In this document: piece after piece, positions 1-10,733 of the stretch | Layout of the letters: each line of letters begins with the position of its first letter | Position numbering within the stretch: position 1 is the first letter of the stretch | Assembly: GCA_003116995.1 (NCBI GenBank) | Contig: BDSL01000163.1 | Span: 1 to 64,000, forward strand | Reading direction: 5' to 3' | Length of the DNA: 64,000 bases | DNA from: Yamagishiella unicocca | Lineage: Eukaryota > Chlorophyta > Chlorophyceae > Chlamydomonadales > Volvocaceae | The notes under the pieces: generated by a model | Told to the model about the DNA's origin: nothing | What the model saw: the letters and a program-made list of their open reading frames with translations, nothing else | Databases searched by the model: none | Translations under genes and position numbers: made by a program

Positions 1-195
1 ATAGCCCCGCTTGCTGCCGCAGCACGGACCCGCTGGGTGCGCCCGGACAGCAGCAGGCAGCAGCGACCTGGATGGGTGACAGTCGCCGCCCGCGGGCGGC
101 CGTTCCTCGACGGACTGCTGGTGCAGCCGCTGCGGCGTCACCAGGTCGCAGCCGCCCTGCCGGCACGGCCGCCACCGCCCACTAGCCTTTGTTTT
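1..195. other. Left flank of the tandem array, no gene recognised
   Basis: This stretch is unrelated to the sequence that precedes the other two repeat units, so the left edge of the tandem array lies near base 196. It is GC-rich and open in several frames, but I see no motif, start context or splice pattern that would support a gene. It could be the end of a gene lying outside the window. Confidence 0.4.
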
Positions 196-196
196 A

Positions 197-1609
197 CAGT
201 AGGCTCAACAAGCCCCAGGGTTCTTCCTTTGCGTGCTGACCGAAGCCCCATGAGGCTCAAAATAGCTGTTTTTTTCGTCGGGCCACATACACGCCAAGGT
301 CGCAGTTCGTGCACAACACGTAATTATGTACGGTGCGCAGCTGGATGGAACACTACTGGCGCGTGTCCGGCACGATGAGCGGTCAACAACAACAACCGGC
401 TCATGGTACGACACCAGGCCCCGCCAGCTCTGCGCCGCTGGCGACACCCAGGCGCGTCTGCCGTGCAAGCGTGCGCGTCGCTGGGGTCTCCTCTTGCGTG
501 CGCTGTCCGTGCGTGCCTGCCTCGTGGCGTCCTGGCTGGCTCTTCCCCGCCCCTACGACGACGCATCGTGTCGACCACACTGGGAGCCTGCGACGCGGAA
601 GTGCGCAAACACGGTAAACGACCGCTGAGGAAGGGTTCCAACCGTTGAGGTTTCGCAAGGTGTGCTCACATCCTTGCCCCCTTCTTCCGTCAGTGCGTCA
701 TGGGCGGACACCCCGTGCTGCTTTCCGGAAAAAATGTTACGAATTACAATTGGCCCGCTAGTCCGCTAGGGCCCGCTTTTGAAAATCGTTTAAATCAAGT
801 GACAGCCCGTTCGCTCGCTATGCATCCCACAGCGCAAGCTCACAAGTACTTAAATATTACAGTATATATATATCGATTTCCCGGACCCGCCTCCGAAAGG
901 GGACGGGTAGCGCTGCGAGCCACCTAACCTTGCCCCGGCGTTGTATGTTAAAGACTGGCAACCACACGCGTCACAACTACGCAAGAAAGAAGCCTCGTGA
1001 TGGGCAGGCGAGTCGTTGAAAGGATCGTTCCTAATGGACAGCTGCAGAGGGCTACCGGTACAGTATTGAGAGGTCTCGACTTTCTTGGCAAAGTTGCGAA
1101 TGGCGCAATTATCATATTCCCTTATTTTGTTGTTAGAAAAAATCGGATTGCTGAGGCACCTCGTGGTGGTCGTAACGTCTAGAAGGCATAACGAACGCGC
1201 GCGAACGAAACGGCCCCGTAGAAAAGCTTTGCATCCGCCATAGACTGGCTGTCACACCTGTCCGGTTTTAGCTAGCTTCATCAATTGCGCCATCGACAAA
1301 GACTCATGCCCAACGCTAGGTATGGTGCGGGCTGTGGCGGCCATACGGGATTGGCAGGCTGTAGCGTGTTGACAACCGCCGAAACTGCCGCAACGTACAT
1401 CACTCGACGAATCGCCGTCATCCCTCCTCAATTCATTCGCAGACGCAGATTGGTGCATGCCGCGTTTATTGCAATAGAAATCCGAGCAAGGCATGCTGCC
1501 CAAGCGCGGTTACGGCGGCCCCCGTTGGGAGTCGGGGAGATCGGAACCCGAACGGCCCAAAACACCCCCCCCCCCGTTTACAGTGGTTTAGTGTGTAAGC
1601 CACAGGTTC
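197..1609. other. Upstream region of rod-glycoprotein copy 1
   Basis: This is repeated upstream DNA, also present at about 9121-10630 and 18077-19585. It has no convincing gene. A 61-codon frame starting at 997 recurs in the other units at 9940 and 18896, but it has no recognisable features and probably persists only because the DNA is duplicated. A C-run near 1565-1575 differs in length between the units. Copy 1 lacks the 76 bp that units 2 and 3 carry just upstream of the TATA-like box. Confidence 0.5.
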
Positions 1610-1617
1610 TTTAAATA
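1610..1617 (+). promoter_or_regulatory. TATA-like box, copy 1
   Basis: The sequence TTTAAATA lies 31 bp before the first ATG (1641) and about 100 bp before the ATG at 1711 that begins the signal peptide. A TATA box usually sets transcription about 25-30 bp downstream, which favours the ATG at 1711 as the translation start. Confidence 0.45.
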
Positions 1618-1710
1618 GTTCAGTTACAAGTCCTCAACCTATGCACATCAGTCGCCTCAGAATGCCTTCAGCAGGACGAGCTCGGAGCGAGGCCCAGTCC
1701 CCGGGCGCTC

Positions 1711-4700
1711 ATGCTCTGTCTCGCAGCCTCTTTCCTCTTCCTGCTTACTGCACCACCAGCAGCCGCAGCATCCTTCGCCGGCGTTCGTTGCAGCAGGCGT
1801 CGACGTGTCTCACCTGCAGCAGCTTCACCGGCAGCAACAGCACCGTCTACACCGGCCAGGGCTGCCTCAACGTCAGCTGCTCCAATGTCAACACGACCAG
1901 CGGAACGCGGATCGTCTCCTTCAACCTGGGCGGTTGCAAGAGCGGCACCTTCAGCTGGGCCTGCTGCCGCTCCAGCGAATGCTCCTTGGTCGACTGTGGA
2001 GCGACAGGGATCGTAAAACCCTACAACTGCGACACGGTGTCCACCTTTGCCTACACCATCCCCTCCAACCTCACCATGCTGCCGATCCAGGTGCGATCGG
2101 CGGGGTGCGTGCACATGCGCGTGTCGTACAGGTGCCTTGCAGGTCCACGAAGCTCCATTTGATGGCGGTCATAAACAGGTCCGCCTAAGAGTCGGTTCAC
2201 AACAGAAGTGGACGAACAAAGTCCCCGAGCCTGCTTCCGAACCAAAGCCTTACTTTCGGCCCCCGCTGCCCCCCCATATGGACACAGATCCACGACGGGG
2301 TGCTCGCGGGCAACTTGCCCAGCTCCTCCTGCTCTGGCGTCGGTAATGGTCCCAACCAGTGCTGCGGGGGCCCTATGGGTGGATGTGCGCCATCTGGAGG
2401 CACGGCGGTGTGCGGCCTAAGTGTCGACCTATCCACTGTCCCGAGCTGCCGCGCGCCGAGCCCACCTCCCCCGAATCCTCCGCCCCTGCCGCCGAGCCCA
2501 AAGCCCCCGAGCCCGCCGCCAAGTCCTCGCCCGCCCTCGCCTCTGCCACCTAGCCCGCCGCCCACCAGTCCCCCGCCGCCGTCACCACCAAGCCCACCAC
2601 CACCCAGCCCTCCCCCTCCCCCGCCGCCGAGCCCGCCGCCTCCTCCGCCTCCCAGCCCACCGCCGCCCAGTCCGCCGCCGCCCAGTCCGCCGCCGCCTCC
2701 GCCAAGCCCACCACCACCAAGCCCACCGCCACCAAGCCCGCCGCCACCGCCACCACCCAGTCCTCCTCCGCCACCACCGCCCAGCCCACCGCCACCCAGC
2801 CCACCACCGCCCAGCCCGCCGCCGCCGAGCCCCCCGCCACCTAGCCCTCCTCCCAGTCCTCCGCCACCACCGCCGCCGAGCCCTCCACCGCCCAGCCCAC
2901 CGCCGCCGAGCCCTCCACCGCCCAGCCCACCGCCACCCAGCCCACCGCCGCCCAGCCCGCCGCCACCTAGCCCTCCTCCTCCCAGTCCTCCTCCTCCGCC
3001 GCCGAGCCCACCACCACCCAGCCCACCGCCGCCGAGCCCACCGCCACCACCGCCACCACCGCCACCCAGTCCCCCGCCGCCGCCACCGCCAAGCCCACCA
3101 CCACCGCCGCCGAGCCCACCACCTCCCAGCCCTCCACCTCCCCCGCCCCCGAGCCCGCCGCCTTCTCCGCCTCCCAGCCCATCTCCTCCCAATCCGCCGC
3201 CGCCCAGTCCGCCGCCGCCGCCGCCGAGCCCATCACCACCCAGCCCACCGCCGCCGAGCCCACCGCCACCGCCGCCACCCAGTCCACCGCCGCCGCCACC
3301 GCCAAGCCCACCACCACCACCGCCGCCGAGCCCTCCACCGCCCAGCCCAACACCACCCAGCCCACCGCCTCCCCCGCCCCCGAACCCGCCGCCTCCTCCG
3401 CCTCCCAGCCCATTTCCTCCCAGTCCGCCGCCGCCCAGTCCGCCGCCGCCGCCGCCGAGCCCATCACCACCCAGCCCACCGCCGCCGAGCCCGCCGCCAC
3501 CGCCGCCACCAGTCCCCCGCCGCCGCCACCGCCAAGCCCACCACCACCACCGCCGCCGAGCCCTCCACCGCCCAGCCCACCACCACCCAGCCCACCGCCG
3601 CCCAGCCCACCGCCGCCGAGCCCTCCTCCTCCCAGTCCTCCTCCTCCTCCGCCGCCGAGCCCACCACCACCCAGCCCACCGCCGCCGAGCCCGCCGCCAC
3701 CGCCGCCACCCAGTCCACTGCCGCCGCCACCGCCAAGCCCACCACCACCGCCGCCGAGCCCACCACCTCCCAGCCCACCGCCACCACCGCCACCCAGTCC
3801 ACCGCCGCCGCCACCGCCAAGCCCACCACCACCGCCGCCGAGCCCACCACCTCCCAGCCCTCCCCCTCCCCCGCCCCGAGCCCGCCGCCTCCTCCGCCTC
3901 CCAGCCCATCTCCTCCCAGTCCGCCGCCGCCCAGTCCGCCGTCGCCGCCGCCGCCGCCGAGCCCTCCACCACCCAGCCCACCGCCGCCGAGCCCGCCGCC
4001 ACCGCCGCCACCCAGTCCCCCGCCGCCGCCACCGCCAAGACCACCACCACCACCGCCGCCGAGCCCTCCACCGCCCAGCCCACCACCACCCAGCCCACCG
4101 CCGCCCAGCCCTCCTCCTCCCAGTCCTCCTCCTCCTCCGCCGCCGAGCCCACCACCACCCAGCCCACCGCCGCCGAGCCCGCCGCCACCGCCGCCACCCA
4201 GTCCCCTGCCGCCGCCACCGCCAAGCCCACCACCACCACCGCCGCCGAGCCCTCCACCGCCCAGCCCCCCGCCACCCAGCCCACCGCCGCCAAGCCCACC
4301 GCCGCCGAGCCCTCCTCCTCCAGTCCTCCTCCGCCGCCGCCGCCGAGCCCACCCCACCCAGCCCGCCGCCACCGCCGCCACCCAGTCCACCGCCGCCGCC
4401 ACCGCCTAGCCCATCACCACCGCCGCCGAGCCCACCACCTCCCAGCCCTCCACCGCCCAGCCCACCGCCACCCAGCCCACCGCCGCCGAGCCCACCGCCG
4501 CCGAGCCCTCATCCTCCCAGTCCTCCTCCGCCGCCGCCGAGCCCACCACCACCCAGCCCACCGCCGCCGAGCCCACCGCCACCGCCGCCACCCAGTCCCC
4601 GTCGCCGCCACCCCCAAGCCCACCACCACCACCGCCGCCAAGCCCGCCTCCTCCCAGCCCGCCGCCTCCTAGCTCACCACCACCCAGCCCTCCACCACCC

Positions 4701-5992
4701 AGCCCACCGCCGCCACCACCTAGCCCACCTCCACCCAGCCCGCGACCTCCGGCGCCACCCAGCCCACAACCGCCCGGCCCCCTCCTCAGCTGCTCTGATT
4801 CCGCATGGGGCTTTCCGCGCTACCCTGCACCAGCTGTCTATGGAAATGGATCCACCGTCAGTTCAAACGGACAGGATGTGGCTTTCACTTGGTCGCCAGT
4901 GACTGACAATAACAAGTGAGTTGCACTACTTCCTGGCTGGTTGTCCGCAGGGGGGGAATGGATGGGTGCCTTACTTGAGCAGCTGTCGGGACTTTGCGGC
5001 AACAAGTTTGAATTCTTGCCGGGTCGCATTCATGTGCTTGCTGCAGGTGGGGCGGCAGCTTCAGCGTAGCAGTGCCACCGGTGGGCCAGACGTACTACAC
5101 GCAGGCCAACTCGGTCTTCATTTGCGCCGGCTGCGCGGACAACGACCCCGCCAAGGGCTTCTCTTTCGGCGGCCTGGCGATCAGTGTGTGAGTTGCAAGC
5201 AAGCTAGGTGACTCCTCCCTGCGTACGCGTGTATCCCATGCATCCGTTGTGAGGCGGCGGGCATGCGATTCAACTGCTCATCATAACATTAAGCGGATGC
5301 CAGGGGTTAAAGCTGCCGGGGAATAGATAGACCTGCCATGCATGGAATACAGTTGCCAGGGAATCGTCTGTTTGTTTATCAAGACCCGTGCATACACACA
5401 CCCAGTATGACAGTCTCGACTGATCGACCTGACGGCCCCCTGCATCCCCAACTAACCTCACAGGACCAGCGTGAGCTCGAGCTACCTCACCGCCCGCTTC
5501 ACCGGCACCATCCCCAACTCCAACCTCGCCGCCACCGCCGTGCACATGTACTTGGGATACTCTGACTTAACCTCTTCAGCACCCGGTAAGCACAAGCGCT
5601 CACGCACCCCCAGCTGCCCGCTTCTGCACTGCTTGTGTCCTTCGTTGTGCGTGCTTCGTCATGGGCATGTGCGCTCTATTAGGCCCCTTGGCTGCGGCCG
5701 CCAAGGCCCGTCCAACGATGCTTGTTCCTTGTTACTCATTGCACTGTTAGTTTATTATTCCCGCGATGCAGCTAGCAGTCACGCAGTAGTCCCCCCCTGG
5801 TGTCTAACCCTCTATTTGTTCGTTCGTACATACCTGGCCGCAGGCTCTTGGATGCCAACTGCCGTACCGGTGCCTGCAGTCCCCCTGAGGGGCCCGGCCA
5901 GCTTTGAGGTTGAGCTGGCGCTCAGCGGTTCACGAACGTCATCAGCCAAGGTCTGGCTGGCTCTCCACCTGGCAGTCCAGAGCGCGTGCTAA
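1711..5992 (+). pseudogene. Secreted Ser-Pro-rod glycoprotein, copy 1 (frameshifted)
   Basis: Exons by comparison with copies 2 and 3: 1711-2090, 2288-4915, 5047-5187, 5464-5585, 5844-5992 (a longer model starts at 1641). The order is the same as in the intact copies: signal peptide, Cys-rich domain, Ser-Pro rod, C-terminal domain. Relative to them, copy 1 has lost single bases at the end of the signal peptide (near 1780), and in the rod exon near 3513, 3870, 4320, 4345 and 4597. It also has two losses upstream of 1711. Exon 2 is 2628 nt, whereas phase 0 to phase 2 needs a remainder of 2 modulo 3, so the frame is broken overall. Most losses fall in C or G runs, so consensus errors are a real alternative to genuine decay. 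The C-terminal exons remain intact. TGTAA follows the stop. Confidence 0.75.
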
Positions 5993-6028
5993 GCAAGGCA
6001 TTTGATGTCTGTATGGGAACAAAGCAAA

Positions 6029-6033
6029 TGTAA
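6029..6033 (+). terminator. TGTAA polyadenylation signal, copy 1
   Basis: The volvocine polyadenylation signal TGTAA lies 37 bases after the stop codon. It is conserved in the same position in all three copies, which supports the 3' end of the gene model. Confidence 0.6.
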
Positions 6034-9000
6034 TTGTGTGACGAAGATTTTTATAGGTTGTGATTATACATGACAAGGTTTCCGATTTTGGTGGAAACGT
6101 TGGGACTGTAGGCTGCCGACCTTACTTGATAGCGGTACATATGATCTGTATAGCACATTGTGTCGATCACTACGTTTGAGTGACTCGATACCATACATAG
6201 ATATTCTGTTACAGTACGTACCGCGTTGTACATACAGTGCAGGGTTTACGTGGAGAGATTATATGCATCTTCGAGCGTTGTTATGCACTTGCACAGTCGC
6301 CTTGGGTGAGGGCTGTCCTTCGGAGCTTGTCCGGCGAGAGGCATGTCCGGTCCGCCCTCCGGCCGCCGTTTTGCACACTTCTTTTTGCTACATATGCTAC
6401 ATATACGCGGTACATATTCCGTTGCACATACAGCGACCCGTGAGTCGCCATGCGGTGTCGCCTTACCTTCTGGATGGTCGTACGCTGCATATTAGGGAGG
6501 TAGGGGTTCCGTGTACATATCGGCGCGTGTGAGTGGCACGTGTGTGTGCGCAATTGGTTACATCCATGACGACAATGGGTACATGCGCGCATACTGACAT
6601 TGGAACTTGCATACATTGGGTCTACTCGCGATCCCGGTTTGACCCCGGGGTTGCATATAGCAGAGCGAGACATTCCTATTGCTCGGTTATTGTAACCTGC
6701 GACATTGATTTAGTCGTGTGGTTTGATCGTTGATCACGCATGTAAGCTTGTAGGCTTCGTCGCAGTTCGCCCTTCGCCAATTGCGAAACTTACTTGCTGG
6801 CTGCGCATAAGTGCAGCCTTCCTCCCACTGCTCACCTGGGATATGTGATCCCCCTAGCACCGCTGCTGGACCGCGCATGCCATGCTGCTGGATGGAGGGG
6901 CGCGGGGCAGGTAGGGCAGGCTGACCCCTGGCACATGTCGTCGTTCACTGCCGACAGGAATTCCGTGCTTCGAACTACCGATCGATGCCTGCGGGCGACA
7001 GCTAAGAGTTTGCCTTAGTGCTCATGGAATTTTTGTAACTTGGCTGTTGATGCGGTAACTGCAGTGCTGATGGACGGACTTCTGGTTGGTCGTTGGAGGG
7101 ACGTTAGGGCGCAAACGCGTACCGGTAATTACGGGCGCAATCGCTACACAATCCGTTCAAACGCAATTATTACAACAACATGTTTATGTTTGTTGATGGC
7201 GTCCCTGCTGGCAAGTACGAAGGGCAGAAGGGGTCCCTTGGACGTGGAAGCGCATGTCCGCAGATTTGCACGACACTATATATCCAACACTTTACGATTC
7301 CGCTCGCCGTAATAATGGATGAAAAGCCTCCCAAACACAGACGGAATCCGCTTGGGCCGCGCGTCAAAATGTTAACTCAATTGGTAGCAAGCTACCACAG
7401 GTACGGCGCCTGGGTGAAGCTCTGCATCAATATGTGTATTCATGTACACATAGAGCCTGTTGCGTCGCCTCGGTCGATCCGTTTAAAATGCAAATTGACG
7501 GCCTCGACGCGACAGGGGACAGGCAGCCACACGCAGGTAAGCAATAAGTGGATTGTTCCTCGTAGGACACCTAGACCTCACAAGGATAAGACACCTAGAC
7601 CTTACTAGGATATTGGCAATGCTATGCGTATCCTAGTAAGAGCCAAGAAATCGAACACAAAAGGAACGAACTGCAGCGAGCACTGCGACACCGCTTCACT
7701 GCAACGCTCAACGTCCGCTACACTGCTACACGCCGCGTCCGTAACACGCGAGCACTGCCCCCTTTGAACTTGTACATTCCTCTTGCTAGCACGTTCACGC
7801 AGGCAAGGCCCAAAGACTTTCCCATTCCCCCTTCCAGCCCCGTCAGCGATAAAGGAGCGGCTGAACCACCGAAACCGGGATTGTTCGTCTGGCTTAAGTA
7901 ATATAGTACTAGGTTCTAGTTGGGCGCGGCGGTGGAAGCCTAGGGTCACGTACTGTACAGCAACACACGGGCCGGGTCCCCCTTCCAGCCCCGCCAGCAA
8001 CAGCAGCCATCCCTCGGGCTCCGAGGAGAGGTGCGACCAACCCGCCCCCAGGCGGCGCAGCGTGGCCAGTTGGCCTGCGGCGGTTGCGACCTTGAGGACG
8101 TACGCCTCTCCGTCCTCCCCGGGGGCGGCGGGGGGCAGGCAGCTGTGAGCCGTCAGCTGGCAGCAGCAGCGGCAGCAGCGGCTGTGCTCGCACCGGTGGC
8201 GCAATGCATACATGAAGAGCTGCAGTTAGTCCACGAACCCACTGACACGCAATCAGGTGCACGAGGCCCTACATGCCCGCCCCGCCAGCCGCTGGCGTGT
8301 GGGGGCCATCCACCCACCCGTCCACCCAGCCATCACAAGGCACAAGGATGGGGACAGGCCCCCCTCGCTCGTTCGCTCGGTGCCCAGCAGCTCCCCAATC
8401 GTCAACCGCCAACTAACGGACCCCTCAGTAAGTACAGAGCTACCAGTATTTCCTAGGGACCCGCACCGCCCAACACCGGGCCCCCCTGATGCTCGCCACC
8501 TGTGCTCGCTCGCCTCGGTCTTTCCTTGCCGTTCTTTAGGTCAGTCTACATTTCCCAAAATGGTTTACACGAAACAGGACGGGTTTCTTTTTGTCGGAGA
8601 CACTGCTATTTTCGTTCGCATTCACGGGATGTTGATAGTTTAGCGTCAGGCGATGTGCCCGATGGTTCTACCCTCTGGTCTGGAACCTACTGTAACAGCT
8701 ACTACTATTAGCAAATCGACGACAGCCCCCCCGCCTCCGTGATGATCTGGAGCCATCGTCACAGGGCCTGTGGGCGGTGCTCGCTCGCTGCAGCAGCGCT
8801 AGCCACTGCGAACGTGCGGCAGCTGGCGAAAGAGCTAGCGGGTGTGATTTGATGAGTGTGCTGCTACTATACTGCTGCTGGGCAGCAACGGCTGCTGCTA
8901 CAACCAGCAAGATCAGCTGCTGGTCCTGCAGGCGGTGCTTGACTTTGTTTGTTGCTGCAGGGGAGGGAGGCTCGGCTGACGACCAGCAGCACCTCCCTAG

Positions 9001-9119
9001 AGACAGAATTGCGCGGGCAACAGGCCGCAATATTACGGCCATTAATGGCTACACGACGACTTGACTGTCCCCGCCAGAGGGAGGCCGTTGAGGGAAGGAG
9101 GGAAGGGCGCGCGTATACC
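6034..9119. other. 3' flank of unit 1, no clear gene
   Basis: About 3 kb of AT-richer repeated DNA, repeated at 14990-18075 and in part at 23998-25070. It contains many short frames without family resemblance. One minus-strand stretch at about 7975-8140 looks protein-like and is listed separately. No tRNA or other RNA gene was recognised. Confidence 0.45.
7975..8140 (-). pseudogene. Possible gene fragment inside the repeat unit
   Basis: On the minus strand this stretch reads as a regular peptide (around residues GEDGEAYVLKVATAAGQL, then LRRLGAGWSHLSSEPEGW). Its amphipathic, non-repetitive composition is unlike the surrounding frames. It recurs unchanged at about 16931-17096. I could not find matching exons on either side or name a family. 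It may be a captured exon or a relic of a gene carried along by the duplication, or a chance open frame. Confidence 0.25.
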
Positions 9120-10531
9120 ACAGTAGGCTCAACAAGCCCCAGGTTTTGTTCCTTTACTGCGTGCTGACCGAAGCCCCATGAGGCTCAAAATACCGGTAGC
9201 TGTTTATTTTCGTCGGGCCACATACACGCCAAGGTCGCAGTTCTTGCACAACACGTAATTATGTACGGTGCGCAGCTGGATGGGACACTACTTGCGCGGT
9301 GTCCGGCACGATGAGCGGTCAACAACAACAACCGGCTCATAGTACAACACCAGGCCCCGCCAGCTCTGCGCCGCTGGCGACACCCAGGCGCGTCTGCCGT
9401 GCAACCGTGCGCGTCGCTGGGGTCTCCTCGCTCTTGCGTGCGCTGTCCGTGCGTGCCTGCCTCGTGGCGTCCTGGCTGGCTCTTCCCCGCCCCTACGACG
9501 ACGCATCGTGTCGACCACACTGAGAGCCTGCGACGCGGAAGTGCGCAAACACGGTAAACGACCGCTAAGGAAGGGTTCCAACCGTTGAGGCTTCGCAAGG
9601 GGTGCTCACATCCTTGCCGTCCCTTCTTCCGTCAGTGCGTCATGGGCGGACACCCCGTGCTGCTCTGCGGAAAAAATATGTTACGAATTACAATTGGCCC
9701 GCTAGTCCGCTAGGGCCCGCTTTTGAAAATCGTTTAAATCAAGTGACAGCCCGTTCGCTCGCTATGCATCCCACAGCGCAAGCTCACAAGTACTTGAATA
9801 TTATCAGTATCTATATCGATTTCCCGGACCCGCCTCCGAAAGGGGACGGGTAGCGCTGCGAGCAACCTAACCTTGCCCCGGCCTTGTATCTTAAAGACTG
9901 GCAACCACACACGTCACAACTACGCAAGAAAGAAGCCTCGTGATGGGCAGCCGAGTCGTTGAAAGGATCGTTCCTAATGGACAGCTGCAGAGGGCGACCG
10001 GTACAGTATTGAGAGGTCTCGACTTTCTTGGCAAAGTTGCCAATGGCGCAATTATCATATTTCCTTATTTTGTTGTTAGAAAAAATCGGATTGCTGAGGC
10101 ACCTCGTGGTGGTCGTAACGTCTAGAAGGCATAACGAACGCGCGCGAACGAAACGGCCCCGTAGAAAAGCTTTGCATCCGCCATGGACTGGCTGTCACAC
10201 CTGTCCGGTTTGTTTTAGCTAGCTGCATCAATTGCGCCATCGACAAAGACTCATGCCCAACGCTAGGTATGGTGCGGGCTGTGGCGGCCATATGGGATTG
10301 GCAGGCTGTAGCGTGTTGACAACCGCCGAAACTGCCGCAACGTACATCACTCGACGAATCGCCGTCATCCCTCCTCAATTCATTTCGCAGACGCAGATTG
10401 GTGCATGTCGCGTTTATTGCAATAGAAATCCGAGCAAGGCATGCTGCCCAAGCGCGGTTACGGCGGCCCCGTTGGGAGTCGGGGAGATCGGACCCGAACG
10501 GCCCAAAACACCCCCCCCCCGTTTACAGTGG

Positions 10532-10607
10532 TCCGTTCGACCACTCCCTTACACCATTATATAATGAACATCCCCGTCTTGTATTTTCAATCTGCCCTCT
10601 TGGGTGG
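10532..10607. other. 76-bp promoter-proximal segment present in units 2 and 3 only
   Basis: In unit 1 cagtgg is followed directly by tttagtgtg. In unit 2 (and unit 3) 76 bp intervene, ending in gggtgg, so the segment is bounded by a short gtgg repeat. It includes the AT-rich string attatataatg, a second possible TATA-like element. Either unit 1 lost it by slippage between the short repeats or the other units gained it. Confidence 0.7.
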
Positions 10608-10630
10608 TTTAGTGTGTAAGCCACAGGTTC

Positions 10631-10638
10631 TTTAAATA
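10631..10638 (+). promoter_or_regulatory. TATA-like box, copy 2
   Basis: TTTAAATA lies 31 bp before the ATG at 10662 and about 100 bp before the ATG at 10734. It is the same as the element in the other two units and supports the downstream ATG as the start. Confidence 0.45.
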
Positions 10639-10733
10639 GTTCAGTTACAAGTCCTCAACCTATGCACATCAGTCGCCTCAGAATGCCTTCAGCAGGACGA
10701 GCTCGGAGCGAGGCCCCAGTTCCCCGGGCGCTC

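Larger units (their letters stand above)
196..9119 (+). repeat. Tandem unit 1 (about 8.92 kb) carrying rod-glycoprotein copy 1
   Basis: The unit begins at the string acagtaggctcaacaagccc, which recurs at 9120 and 18076, giving periods of 8924 and 8956 bp. Gene, introns, 3' flank and upstream region are all duplicated, so this is a segmental duplication rather than a gene-only one. Unit 1 is the most divergent of the three. It lacks 76 bp near the promoter, has many one-base losses in homopolymers, and differs from the others in rod length. Confidence 0.93.

Noticed and set aside
997..1182. 61-codon frame repeated at 9940-10125 and 18896-19081
   Set aside because: It is conserved only as part of the recent duplication, has no recognisable feature, and lies in the upstream region of the rod gene.
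2197..4299. Minus-strand 700-codon Gly-rich frame opposite the rod exon, with similar frames at 11221-13729 and 20176-22684
   Set aside because: The complement of Ser-Pro codons necessarily reads as Gly-rich or Ala/Trp-rich peptide without stops. There is no start context, splice signal or domain on that strand.
2421..4409. Second and third plus-strand frames through the rod exon (Arg/His/Leu-rich or Ala/Thr-rich)
   Set aside because: These are off-frame readings of the same repeat. In copies 2 and 3 only the Ser-Pro frame joins exons 1 and 3 in phase.
10662..10733. Upstream ATG as the start of the rod glycoprotein
   Set aside because: It is only 31 bp from the TATA-like box and would place 24 residues before an otherwise perfect signal peptide. 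The ATG at 10734 is preferred but the longer form cannot be excluded.
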